A DNA stretch of 64,000 bases from Flavobacterium sp. IB48. Lineage in GTDB: Bacteria; Bacteroidota; Bacteroidia; Flavobacteriales; Flavobacteriaceae. This document shows, in pieces, positions 52,416-60,710 of the stretch. Numbering within the stretch: the stretch's first letter is position 1; every line of letters begins with the position of its first letter. The DNA lies in contig NZ_JAEFCA010000003.1 of NCBI RefSeq assembly GCF_016405855.1, positions 54,843-118,842 on the forward strand, in the 5' to 3' direction. Under the pieces are notes generated by a model. It did no database searches and was not told where the DNA came from. It saw only the letters and a program-made list of their open reading frames with translations. The translations under genes were made by a program, and so were the position numbers.

Positions 52416-52787
52416 TTAAATTGTCGGTATTTTCAATTTCCATCCTGGCTTAATTAAATCCGGATTCGAAATAATATCTTTATTCGCTTCAAAAATATCC
52501 TGCCAAGAAACTCCGTATGCTTTTCCAATCTTCGAAAGAGAATCTCCCGCTTCAACTGTATATTCTCTTGAAACGCCTTCTTCAACCTCGATATTCATAA
52601 CCAAATCGGCCGATCTAAAATCAGGATCAATAGTATTATAAGCATTCCAAAGCTTTTCCTTATCTGCTGCAGATTTTGCTTTTCCGTCAATATAAAGCAC
52701 ATTATCCTGCTCTCTTACCTGCAAATTTTCGATTCCTAATTCGGATGCCAAATCTGTGACCTCTTTATATTTATCTTGTAAACTCAT
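52416..52787 (-). CDS. BON-LysM protein, Kbp/YgaU-like
   Basis: A 123-residue protein with an N-terminal BON domain (about 20-72, LQVREQDNVLYIDGKAKSAAD) and a C-terminal LysM domain (about 74-122, REYTVEAGDSLSKIGKAYGVSWQDIFEANK, then GWKLKIP). No signal peptide is seen. This is the plan of E. coli Kbp (YgaU), a cytoplasmic potassium-binding protein that responds to K+ levels. It follows 7 bp after a gene for a BON-domain lipoprotein on the same strand, so the two are likely one unit. Confidence 0.85.
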   Translation of the reverse strand: MSLQDKYKEVTDLASELGIENLQVREQDNVLYIDGKAKSAADKEKLWNAYNTIDPDFRSADLVMNIEVEEGVSREYTVEAGDSLSKIGKAYGVSWQDIFEANKDIISNPDLIKPGWKLKIPTI

Positions 52788-52794
52788 AACAACC

Positions 52795-53271
52795 TTATTT
52801 AATGATTAATTTATTGTCAACTTTCTTAGGATGCAATTCCTGAATACTTTGCATTAAAGGCTGCAATTTGTCTCTTTTAATTTCACCCGAAAGTGTAACA
52901 ATACCGCCAACAACAGTTGCACTGACACCATCGTAAGCGTCTACAACTTTACTAACCGATTTGTCTAAATCAGTATCTGAATTAATTACAACAGTAGCTG
53001 CAGCAGGTTCCTGATTGGCTTGTTCTATTTCACAAGTATTAACTACAGATTTAACACCTTTGGTTGCTTTTACACTTTTTCCAATATTTTTTTTGAACAT
53101 TTCATCATCACAAACACCTGTAATCGTAGCCACTCCTTCATGCACTACAACTTGAATATCTGGATCATTTAATTTTTCACTGATTGCTTTTTCAATATCG
53201 GCATCACTGGGTTTACAAGACACCAAAAAAACAGTGAAACTCATTCCTAATAAAATTGATCTAATTTTCAT
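52795..53271 (-). CDS. lipoprotein with two BON domains
   Basis: A 158-residue protein with a lipoprotein signal peptide (MKIRSILLGMSFTVFLVSC, Cys19). Two BON domains follow: about 26-82 (AISEKLNDPDIQVVVHEGVATITGVCDDE) and about 95-156 (TDLDKSVSKVVDAYDGVSATVVGGIVTLSGEI). BON domains bind phospholipid or membranes, and proteins such as OsmY and DolP contain two of them. The present protein probably sits on the outer membrane or periplasmic face. It is encoded just upstream of the BON-LysM gene. Confidence 0.85.
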   Translation of the reverse strand: MKIRSILLGMSFTVFLVSCKPSDADIEKAISEKLNDPDIQVVVHEGVATITGVCDDEMFKKNIGKSVKATKGVKSVVNTCEIEQANQEPAAATVVINSDTDLDKSVSKVVDAYDGVSATVVGGIVTLSGEIKRDKLQPLMQSIQELHPKKVDNKLIIK

Positions 53272-53389
53272 AATGATACGTTTTAATAATTAACTAATTA
53301 AAATTAAACAAATTAAATATCAACGAGTTATATGATACTGTTATGATATTTGTAAATTTTCCAGCAATTTAATTTTTATCAACTTCTAA

Positions 53390-53551
53390 AAATTATTCAA
53401 AAAAACACAAAAAGAAATTTCTGATAAAGAAAAAACAGCGACAAAACTTGAATCTTATGGCAGATATATCATCATTTCTTTGATTGTCAACATCGTATTA
53501 TTAGCAAGTTTGATCTTTATTATTTTGAAGAAAAAGAATTTCGCCAAATAA
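53390..53551 (+). pseudogene. possible remnant of a small membrane protein gene upstream of dnaX
   Basis: An open frame without ATG, GTG or TTG at its front runs from a stop at 53387-53389 to TAA at 53549-53551. It encodes a basic N-terminal part (KEKTATKLESYGRY) and a clear membrane helix (IIISLIVNIVLLASLIFIIL) with a KKKNFAK tail. This looks like the C-terminus of a single-pass membrane protein whose front has been lost, or a gene with a non-standard start. The rest of the 341-bp spacer 53272-53612 is AT-rich and shows nothing else. Confidence 0.35.
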
Positions 53552-53612
53552 CTAAAATCGGTTTTAAACAACGAAACAAAAGTCATATATTTGCTATCCA
53601 ATAAAAGAGAAC

Positions 53613-54698
53613 ATGGAACAATTTGTAGTATCGGCACGTAAATATCGCCCGCAGACCTTTAAGGATGTTGTGGGACAAAAGGCCATTACCAACACTTTGT
53701 TGAATGCCATTGAAACCAATCACTTAGCTTCTGCTCTTTTATTTACAGGACCACGTGGAGTTGGTAAAACTACATGTGCTCGTATTTTGGCTCGAAAAAT
53801 AAACCAGCCTGGATATGATGATCCTACCGAAGATTTTGCATTTAACGTTTTTGAACTAGATGCTGCTTCAAACAACTCTGTAGATGATATTCGTAACCTT
53901 ATCGATCAGGTTAGAATACCGCCACAAACAGGACAATACAAAGTATATATTATTGACGAGGTTCATATGTTGTCTTCGGCCGCTTTTAACGCTTTTCTTA
54001 AAACGTTAGAAGAACCGCCAAAACATGCTATTTTTATTTTGGCAACAACAGAAAAACATAAAATCCTTCCAACGATTTTATCCCGTTGCCAAATTTTTGA
54101 TTTCAAAAGAATTACAGTAAAAGATGCTAAAGAACATTTAGCAGATGTTGCTGAAAGTCAAGGAATCGTTTTTGAAGACGATGCTTTACACATCATTGCT
54201 CAAAAAGCAGATGGTGCGATGCGTGATGCTTTGTCTATTTTTGACCGTGTAGTTTCATACTGTGGAACAAATTTAACACGTCAAGCCGTTACTGAAAACT
54301 TAAACGTTTTAGATTACGAGACTTATATTTCTATTACTGATTTACTTTTAGAAAATGAAATTCCAAAGCTTTTATTAGCTTACAATGACATTCTTGCTAA
54401 AGGTTTTGACGGACATCATTTTATTGCTGGTTTAGCTTCTCATTTTAGAGATTTGCTAGTAAGCAAAACGCCCTCAACTATTGCTTTATTAGAAGTTGGA
54501 GAACAAGCACAGCAAATGTATGCAGTTCAATCTCAAAAATGTTCTCAGGAGTTTTTATTAAAAGGAATTGACATTGCAAACGACTGCGATTTAAAATACA
54601 AATTAAGCCAGAATCAACGACTTTTAGTTGAATTATGCTTGATGCAATTAGCCTCTATCAACTTTGATGGAGAAAAAAAAAAGTTGAGCAATTCATAA
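53613..54698 (+). CDS. dnaX: DNA polymerase III subunit gamma (zero-frame product)
   Basis: The zero-frame product is 361 residues and ends KKKLSNS, four codons after the A10 run. It contains the complete ATPase (domains I and II) and the oligomerisation domain III, which is what a gamma subunit needs in the clamp loader, and lacks the polymerase- and helicase-binding tau region. In E. coli gamma is made by the same kind of -1 slip, but there the frameshift gives gamma and the zero frame tau; here the roles of the frames are reversed. If the A10 is a read error this product does not exist. Confidence 0.5.
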   Translation: MEQFVVSARKYRPQTFKDVVGQKAITNTLLNAIETNHLASALLFTGPRGVGKTTCARILARKINQPGYDDPTEDFAFNVFELDAASNNSVDDIRNLIDQVRIPPQTGQYKVYIIDEVHMLSSAAFNAFLKTLEEPPKHAIFILATTEKHKILPTILSRCQIFDFKRITVKDAKEHLADVAESQGIVFEDDALHIIAQKADGAMRDALSIFDRVVSYCGTNLTRQAVTENLNVLDYETYISITDLLLENEIPKLLLAYNDILAKGFDGHHFIAGLASHFRDLLVSKTPSTIALLEVGEQAQQMYAVQSQKCSQEFLLKGIDIANDCDLKYKLSQNQRLLVELCLMQLASINFDGEKKKLSNS

Positions 54699-55369
54699 TT
54701 CCACCCGTTTACTTTAAAAACGGAGGCTATTCTATTGTTGAAGTCCAAAGTCCAAAGTCCAAAATAGAAAGTTCTGTAGCAACTGAGAATCAAACTTCTC
54801 CAGCTGTAACAGAAAACCAAACTTCTGTTTCTCAACCACAACAAGTTGCAGAAACTCCAAAAGTTCAGACTCCAGAAGCTCCAACAACAGAACCAAACGG
54901 TGCTCCTAAGGTTTCTGCTTTTTCTCTTGCTAGTATCCGCAAGAAAAAAGAAATGGAAGCCAGCGGCAAGACGTATGTTAAACCTACCACTGCTTATTTA
55001 ACTGAAGAATTTAACGAAACCGATATGCGCCTACACTGGAACAAATATGCAGAACGTTTAGGACAAAAAGGCCTTAAGATTATGGAATCGATTCTATTGA
55101 TTAGCGATCCTGTTCTGAATGGCACAACAATTTCTTATGAACTGCCAAATGAAGGTTCTAAATTGGATTTTGAGGGGCAGATGAATGGTTTATTAGGACA
55201 TTTAAAAGGTCACTTACATAATCATGATATTACAATTGAAGTAATTGTAAACGAAGAGATTAAAGCAGTAAGAGCTCTTAACGATCAAGATCGATACAAT
55301 CGTTTCTTAGAAATCAATCCAAATATAGAACTTTTGCGTACTACATTTGGATTGGATATAAATCTTTAA
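53613..55369 (+). CDS. dnaX: DNA polymerase III subunit tau (read through a -1 frameshift at an A10 run)
   Basis: Full-length DnaX of about 585 residues, if the ribosome or polymerase slips -1 at 54673-54682. The clamp-loader part has Walker A GPRGVGKTT (about 45-53), Walker B IIDEVHML and the sensor-1 region ATTEKHKILPTILSRC, with domain III to about residue 355. The four-cysteine zinc module of most DnaX proteins is absent. In the -1 frame the sequence continues without a stop (VEQFIIPPVYFKNGGYSI, a PQ-rich linker, FSLASIRKKKEMEASGKTY, then LHWNKYAERLGQKGLK) to 55369, giving the C-terminal tau domain. In the zero frame it ends at 54698. Either a programmed frameshift or a base-call error in the homopolymer explains this. 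Confidence 0.85.
54673..54683 (+). promoter_or_regulatory. slippery site in dnaX
   Basis: Ten A residues then G. In the zero frame the last codons read AAA AAA AAG, so A AAA AAG (54677-54683) has the phase of the E. coli dnaX slippery heptamer. A small hairpin (CCGTTT at 54705-54710 with AAACGG at 54718-54723) lies 22 nt downstream, further than usual. No strong upstream Shine-Dalgarno-like stimulator is seen. Confidence 0.55.
54741..54761 (+). repeat. three tandem AAGTCCA heptamers inside the tau reading frame
   Basis: AAGTCCA is repeated three times with 7-bp period, encoding part of the linker of tau in the -1 frame. A change by one unit would shift the frame of the tau C-terminus. Confidence 0.8.
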
Positions 55370-55409
55370 TTTAAGGAGGTAATTTATTCTGATAATTTGG
55401 AACAAAATT

Positions 55410-55988
55410 TTATTTGTTCTTGAGTCCGAAAGTGTAAACTTTTGTAAGCCATTTTTTTCTTTGCTCTTGATTAGAACCTTTTACAATTCCAACATAACTT
55501 ACTTTCACAGGTTTTATTCCGCAAAATTCCAAAGTCGATTTCTTTAACTGGTTAACGCTTGGTCTACCGTAAACCAATCTATAATACCAACTTGGCTGAT
55601 CTAGAGTTGTAATGATATGAGCTGTTTTTCCCTTCAGTAATTTATCCCACCAAACAGAATTTTCATGGTATTGAAAAGCCATTCCTGGTAAAAATAATCG
55701 ATCAATAAAACCTTTTGTTATCGCTGGAAGTCCACCCCACCAAACAGGATGAATCCAAACCAAATGATCGGCTTTTTTTATTTTCTCCCACGATTCTAAT
55801 AAATCAGGTTCTAAATCCGTTCGTTTTTGGTAACCAAACTGAAGATTGGGATTGAAGTTTAAATTGGCAATCGTTATAATTTCTACTTGAGCGCCAGAAG
55901 TGATCGCTCCATTTTTATACGCTTCAGCAATTCCGAAATTAAAGCTTTCAGCATTTGGATGTCCGTTTATAACCAGTATTTTTTTCAT
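55410..55988 (-). CDS. NAD(P)H-dependent quinone oxidoreductase, flavodoxin-like
   Basis: A 192-residue flavoprotein of the NQO1/MdaB/KefF family. The N-terminal VINGHPNAESFNFG (about 5-18) is the FMN/FAD phosphate loop, WIHPVWWGGLPAITKGFIDRLF (about 77-98) is the ring-binding motif, and AFQYHEN lies in the active-site loop. It transfers two electrons from NAD(P)H to quinones. It is a single gene. A Crp-like regulator and a TMEM175-type channel gene lie upstream on the same strand, with 55 bp between. Confidence 0.9.
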   Translation of the reverse strand: MKKILVINGHPNAESFNFGIAEAYKNGAITSGAQVEIITIANLNFNPNLQFGYQKRTDLEPDLLESWEKIKKADHLVWIHPVWWGGLPAITKGFIDRLFLPGMAFQYHENSVWWDKLLKGKTAHIITTLDQPSWYYRLVYGRPSVNQLKKSTLEFCGIKPVKVSYVGIVKGSNQEQRKKWLTKVYTFGLKNK

Positions 55989-56043
55989 ATAAATATTTTT
56001 CCAAAAATACTATTCGTCCATTTTCTTTTGCTAGACAAATGTC

Positions 56044-56604
56044 CTATAAAACCGCTTTTCTAATTCGGCTTAAATGTCTTGGTGTAATTCCTAAGTAAGA
56101 AGCCAAATATTGCAATGGAATTAACTGAATGTATTTTTGATGATTCTGATACAATTCTCTGTAACGTTCTGCGCCTGACAACTTTTGAAAGGAAATCATT
56201 CTTTTATTCAGATTTACAAATTCTATTTCGGTCAATTTCCGTCCTGTTTCCTGCCAATTGAACCCTAATTTATATAGTTTTTCAAGAGCTTTTCTATTTA
56301 AGACTTGAAGCTTTGTATCGGTTAAAGCCTGAATATTTTCTTCTGCTTTTTCTTCTGTTATGAAACTCGCAAAAGACGCCATGAATTCATTTTCAAAAGC
56401 AAAACAATTGGTGATTTCGTCACCTTTATGATTAACAAAAAAGGAACGGAGAATTCCTTTTTCGATAAAAACTATTTCGTTGCAAATCTGATTTTCAGTC
56501 AATAAAAGATCTCCTTTTTTCAATGTTCGAAATGTAATCAAATCATCTAAATGACTTAATTCATCAGCAGAAAAATTCTGAATGGACTGAAAAACAGATT
56601 TCAT
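56044..56604 (-). CDS. Crp/Fnr-family transcriptional regulator
   Basis: A 186-residue regulator with a cNMP-binding-like beta-roll (about 20-115: TLKKGDLLLTENQICNEIVFIEKGILRSFF, then CFAFENEFMASFASF) and a C-terminal helix-turn-helix (about 158-185: LIPLQYLASYLGITPRHLSRIRKAVL). No four-cysteine Fnr cluster is present. The ligand pocket lacks the cAMP-binding RxAS sequence, so the effector is unknown. It begins 3 bp after a TMEM175-type channel gene and may regulate it or the neighbouring quinone reductase gene. Confidence 0.88.
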   Translation of the reverse strand: MKSVFQSIQNFSADELSHLDDLITFRTLKKGDLLLTENQICNEIVFIEKGILRSFFVNHKGDEITNCFAFENEFMASFASFITEEKAEENIQALTDTKLQVLNRKALEKLYKLGFNWQETGRKLTEIEFVNLNKRMISFQKLSGAERYRELYQNHQKYIQLIPLQYLASYLGITPRHLSRIRKAVL

Positions 56605-56607
56605 AAA

Positions 56608-57189
56608 TTATTCGTTAGAAGCAAAAACTCTCTCGATTCTTTTGTCTGGAATAAGCCACAACATTGCCACAATAAAATATGCAGCGCCAGAAATCCATTG
56701 ATTATAAAATGCGGCAACAATTCCAATTACATATAAAACCAAAGAAATTTTACCTTTAAAATCTTTTTTAAGCACTTTTCTCAAAGCAGAATCATCACCT
56801 TCACTACACATAATCGTGTACTGCAATATTACATATGAAATTGCAGACAAAAATAGAATGGCACCATAAAGCGACATTGCTGCTTTCTCAAAATTATGTT
56901 CTCCCATCCAAGCGGTAGAAACAGGAATTAGTGAAAGCCAGAACAGAAAGTGCAGATTACTCCACAACACTTTTCCGTTTACTTTTGACAATCCATGCAA
57001 TAAATAATGGTGATTATTCCAGTATATTCCAACATAGATAAAACTTAAAATATAACTTAAAAATTTAGGAATAAGCGGTTTTAAATCTTCAAACTGATGT
57101 CCTTCTGGCGCTTTGATTTCCAAAATCATAATGGTTATAATGATTGCCAAAACACCATCACTAAAAGCTTCTAGTCTACCTTTGTTCAT
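56608..57189 (-). CDS. TMEM175 family (DUF1211) potassium-channel-like protein
   Basis: A 193-residue membrane protein with six predicted helices. The family signature is at the N-terminus: MNKGRLEAFSDGVLAIIITIMILEIKAP, where the RxxxFSD motif is followed by conserved isoleucines that form the gate. Bacterial TMEM175 proteins are tetrameric K+-selective channels with a pore lined by these Ile residues. It lies 17 bp downstream of ppx and 3 bp upstream of a Crp-family gene, so it is probably on the polyphosphate gene transcript. Confidence 0.88.
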   Translation of the reverse strand: MNKGRLEAFSDGVLAIIITIMILEIKAPEGHQFEDLKPLIPKFLSYILSFIYVGIYWNNHHYLLHGLSKVNGKVLWSNLHFLFWLSLIPVSTAWMGEHNFEKAAMSLYGAILFLSAISYVILQYTIMCSEGDDSALRKVLKKDFKGKISLVLYVIGIVAAFYNQWISGAAYFIVAMLWLIPDKRIERVFASNE

Positions 57190-57206
57190 TTAAAAAAATA
57201 TAAATA

Positions 57207-58097
57207 TTAAATTTTACCGTAATACATTGCTTTTACGATACCATCAGAAAGTCCGATTTTAGGAACATAAATCTGGCGTGCGCCGCTCCATTTCATTGCA
57301 TTCAGGTAAATACGAGTTGCGTGGATAATTACGTCGGCACGATCAGAGTTTAGCCCCAATTCAGCAATTCTTTGTTCGTATGTCAACGAATTTAAGAAAG
57401 CATACTGTGAGTTAACATAAATGTACGAAAGTGGTTTTTCCTGTTGTTTGCCAGACATTTTAAACAACTTATTGATGTTTCCTCCAGAACCTATCAATGT
57501 TACTTCATCATAATCTGCCGTGTTGGTTTTAATCCATTTTTCGATTTCATCCCAAACAACATCATGCACCATATTATTCAACAAACGTACTGTTCCTGCT
57601 TTAAACGATCTTGAAGTAATCATTTTTCCGTCAGAGAACAAAGTAAACTCAGTACTTCCACCTCCAACATCAACAAAAAGATACGTTTCGTCAGATTTAA
57701 TTAAATGATGCAAATCTGTTGAAGCAATAATTGCCGCTTCTTTTTTACCGTCAATAATTTCAATCTTTATGTCTGCTTTTTTCTTAATCAAAGCCACGAC
57801 TTCTTTTGCATTATATGCTTCACGCATTGCAGAAGTTGCAAATGCCATATAACGCTCTACTTTATGTACTTTCATCAAAAGATTAAATGCTTTCATGGCA
57901 TCAACCATTCGATCTATATTTTCTTGTGAAATTTCTCCAACCGTAAAGGCATCTTGCCCTAAACGAATTGGCACACGAACAAGGGAACTTTTATTAAACT
58001 GCGGTTCTTTTCCTTCTTGCTCCACAACGTTAGCGATCAAAAGCCTCATGGCATTCGAACCGATGTCTATCGCTGCAAACTTCCTAATGTTAATCAT
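57207..58097 (-). CDS. ppx: exopolyphosphatase (Ppx/GppA family)
   Basis: A 296-residue enzyme of the ASKHA fold. Phosphate-binding motifs are FAAIDIGSNAMRLLIA (about 6-21) and FVDVGGGSTEFTLF (about 138-151). It cleaves phosphate from polyphosphate or ppGpp-type substrates. It is shorter than E. coli Ppx (about 513 residues), lacking the C-terminal domains, as is common in Bacteroidota. I use the ATG at 58097; a GTG two codons earlier is possible. It lies directly downstream of ppk1 (34 bp). Confidence 0.9.
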   Translation of the reverse strand: MINIRKFAAIDIGSNAMRLLIANVVEQEGKEPQFNKSSLVRVPIRLGQDAFTVGEISQENIDRMVDAMKAFNLLMKVHKVERYMAFATSAMREAYNAKEVVALIKKKADIKIEIIDGKKEAAIIASTDLHHLIKSDETYLFVDVGGGSTEFTLFSDGKMITSRSFKAGTVRLLNNMVHDVVWDEIEKWIKTNTADYDEVTLIGSGGNINKLFKMSGKQQEKPLSYIYVNSQYAFLNSLTYEQRIAELGLNSDRADVIIHATRIYLNAMKWSGARQIYVPKIGLSDGIVKAMYYGKI

Positions 58098-58131
58098 GCT
58101 CACTTTATGATTTGAAAATTGGTATTTATTA

Positions 58132-60210
58132 TTAATTTACTTTTTGAGGAACCTCATCTAGTATTGCTACTTTATTTTGATAATACTTATAGGTCTCAAA
58201 CTGTGCTCTAAATGGGGCATGATGATTTTTTGGCTTATATTTATTATCTAATTTATAAGAATGATACCTTACTTTTACATTTCCTTTCCAACCAATATTG
58301 AAGTTATCGATTAGTTCTTTTTTAATTTCAATATCATAAATCGGACATGTTACTTCTACCCTTGCATCTAGGTTTCTAGTCATAAAATCGGCAGATGAAA
58401 TATAAACTTCGGTTAAACCGGCATTTCCAAAAATATATACTCTCGAATGTTCTAAGTAATTATCTACGATACTTATTGCTTCAATATTTTCGCTCATTCC
58501 AGGAATTCCAGGAATTAAAGAGCAAATTCCTCTTACTTGAAGCTGAATTTTTACTCCTGCATTGCTTGCTTCGTATAATTTATCAATCATTTTAAAATCA
58601 GATAAACTATTCATTTTTAATTTTATGTGCGTTTTTCTGCCTGCAAGCGCATGAAGAATTTCGCGATCAATCAGTTTTATAAATTTGGTTCTTGTATAAT
58701 GAGGCGATACGATTAAATGCTTATATCGATGTACTCTGTAATTGATATCAAAAAACTCAAATATTTTTGAAGTGTCTTTTAAAATTCCCTGATGACAGGT
58801 TAAAAGCGTTACGTCTGTATAGATTTTAGCAGTCGACTCGTTGAAGTTTCCTGTAGAAATAAATCCATAACGACGATTTTTACCTTCTTCCAATCTTTCT
58901 ATTACACATATTTTACTATGTACTTTAAGACCTTTCATTCCAAAAATAAGTTCAATTCCTTCCATTTGCATTTGTTCTGCATACGAAATATTTGAAGCTT
59001 CATCAAAACGGGCTTGAAGTTCGATTTGTACCACTACTCTTTTACCATTTTTAGCAGCATTTATTAAAGAGCTAATTACTTGCGAGTTTTTAGCTAAACG
59101 ATATAAAGTTATTTTGATACTTGTTACTTTAGGGTCTAAAGCCGCTTCTCGCAAAAATTTGGTTAAATAAGAAAAAGATTGATAGGGCGCGTGAACTAAA
59201 TAGTCTTTTTTGCTGATTTTTTCTAAAATACTGCCTTCTAAGCTTAAACCAGGAACCGGCATAGGCTCATTTGGCTTATACAATAAATCGTAACGTCCTA
59301 AATTTGGAAAACTCATATAATCGCGGCGATTATGATATCTTCCTCCAGGAATTATACTATCTGTTTCTACAATTTTCATTTTATCTAAGAAAAATTGCAG
59401 CGTATCATCTTCAATTAAATTATCGTAAATAAAACGAACAGGTTCTCCTATACGACGGTCTTTTACAGATGTAGCGATTTTTTCAAGCATACTTTTACTC
59501 AAATCACTGTCAATGTCCAATTGTGCGTCACGTGTAATTTTAATCATGTGAGCAGAAACACTCTTATAATCGAATATATTAAAGATGTTTTTCAGCTTGA
59601 AACGAATGACATCATCAATTAAAATAACATATTGTTTTTCGTCTTCAGACGGAAGAACGACAAATCTGTTAATATTTTTTGGAATTTCGATTAAGGCATA
59701 ACGAACCTCGTCATTAGCTAATTCTAAACGAACTGCCAAATAACCTAACGTATCTTTTAAAATTGGAAAAACTGCTAAATCATTTAAGATAATCGTTACC
59801 AGTTCTGGACTTAATTTTTGAGTATAAAAGTCTTTTAAGAAACACTCTTGTTTTGGCGTAATTTGCGTTTCGTTTATAATAAAAATATTCTCAGATTCGA
59901 GTTCGGCTTCAATATTACTAAGTATACGCAAACTTTCAGATTGCTGCTGAATTACAATTTCGGTAATATCTTTAATTAATTGGTGGGCAGAAATACCTCC
60001 TAAATATTTTTCGCCAGAAATACCCGAGAGGCTTAATCGCCGAATGGCTGCATATCGAACTCTAAAAAATTCGTCTAAATTGTTTGAAAAAATTCCAACA
60101 AAACGCAGTCTGTCTAAAAGTGGCACTGTACTATCTGCAGCTTCTTGAAGTACTCTTGCATTAAACGCTAACCAGCTTTTTTCTCTATCGATATATTTCT
60201 GTTCGTACAC
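58132..60210 (-). CDS. ppk1: polyphosphate kinase 1
   Basis: A 692-residue kinase that polymerises the gamma-phosphate of ATP to inorganic polyphosphate. N-terminal domain YIDREKSWLAFNARVLQEA, head-domain RFVGIFSNNLDEFFRVRYAAI, then the two PLD-like domains. The autophosphorylated His431 is in GLKVHSKICVIER, and the second His in YLEHSRVYIFGNAG. The RFDEASNISYAEQMQ block is also typical. All catalytic residues are present and length fits the family. It lies 5 bp downstream of sixA, so sixA-ppk1-ppx form an operon. Confidence 0.95.
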   Translation of the reverse strand: MYEQKYIDREKSWLAFNARVLQEAADSTVPLLDRLRFVGIFSNNLDEFFRVRYAAIRRLSLSGISGEKYLGGISAHQLIKDITEIVIQQQSESLRILSNIEAELESENIFIINETQITPKQECFLKDFYTQKLSPELVTIILNDLAVFPILKDTLGYLAVRLELANDEVRYALIEIPKNINRFVVLPSEDEKQYVILIDDVIRFKLKNIFNIFDYKSVSAHMIKITRDAQLDIDSDLSKSMLEKIATSVKDRRIGEPVRFIYDNLIEDDTLQFFLDKMKIVETDSIIPGGRYHNRRDYMSFPNLGRYDLLYKPNEPMPVPGLSLEGSILEKISKKDYLVHAPYQSFSYLTKFLREAALDPKVTSIKITLYRLAKNSQVISSLINAAKNGKRVVVQIELQARFDEASNISYAEQMQMEGIELIFGMKGLKVHSKICVIERLEEGKNRRYGFISTGNFNESTAKIYTDVTLLTCHQGILKDTSKIFEFFDINYRVHRYKHLIVSPHYTRTKFIKLIDREILHALAGRKTHIKLKMNSLSDFKMIDKLYEASNAGVKIQLQVRGICSLIPGIPGMSENIEAISIVDNYLEHSRVYIFGNAGLTEVYISSADFMTRNLDARVEVTCPIYDIEIKKELIDNFNIGWKGNVKVRYHSYKLDNKYKPKNHHAPFRAQFETYKYYQNKVAILDEVPQKVN

Positions 60211-60215
60211 TGTTA

Positions 60216-60710
60216 TTATTTTAAATCTTTGGGGAAAATAGTTTTATGTGTTTTGCCCTTATGGATAGTGTCCCAGCTTTCTGCATCAAATTGTAATGAC
60301 ACAAAGCCTGAAGTTGGAACATTTTCTATAAAAACATCCCCAAATTTATTAACAAAATTTGTAATAGCCTCGTTATGTCCGAAAAGAATAACGCTTTCAA
60401 AACTATTATCACACGATTTAATAACTTTTTCGAGTTGTTTATCGTCAAAAGTATATAACTCGTCTTTGTAAACAATGCTTTCTATAGGGTATGAAATATT
60501 TTGGGCAAAAATCAATGCTGTTTCTGAAGCCCTCGCAGCAGTGCTACTCCAAATAATATACGTTTTAGGAAGATACTCTGAAATATTTAATGAAACGTCG
60601 TGCGCGTCTAAAATTCCTCTTTTCATTAAAGGACGATCAAAATCTTTTAGTGGTGCTTCCCAGCTAGATTTGGCATGACGAATTAATATGAGATTTTTCA
60701 TAAGCTGCAT
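60216..60710 (-). CDS. sixA: phosphohistidine phosphatase, SixA-like
   Basis: A 164-residue histidine phosphatase. The catalytic LIRHAKSSWEAP (about 8-19) holds the nucleophilic His, and the second phosphate-binding His is in VILFGHNEAITNFVN (about 106-120). E. coli SixA removes phosphate from histidine-containing phosphotransfer proteins. It is first in the polyphosphate operon, 5 bp before ppk1. Adjacent ATGs (60710 and 60701) are both possible. Confidence 0.88.
   Translation of the reverse strand: MQLMKNLILIRHAKSSWEAPLKDFDRPLMKRGILDAHDVSLNISEYLPKTYIIWSSTAARASETALIFAQNISYPIESIVYKDELYTFDDKQLEKVIKSCDNSFESVILFGHNEAITNFVNKFGDVFIENVPTSGFVSLQFDAESWDTIHKGKTHKTIFPKDLK

Noticed and set aside
54953..55369. 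Separate gene starting at ATG 54953
   Set aside because: The frame continues upstream without a stop as far as the A10 run and carries the tau linker, so this ATG is internal to dnaX rather than a gene start.
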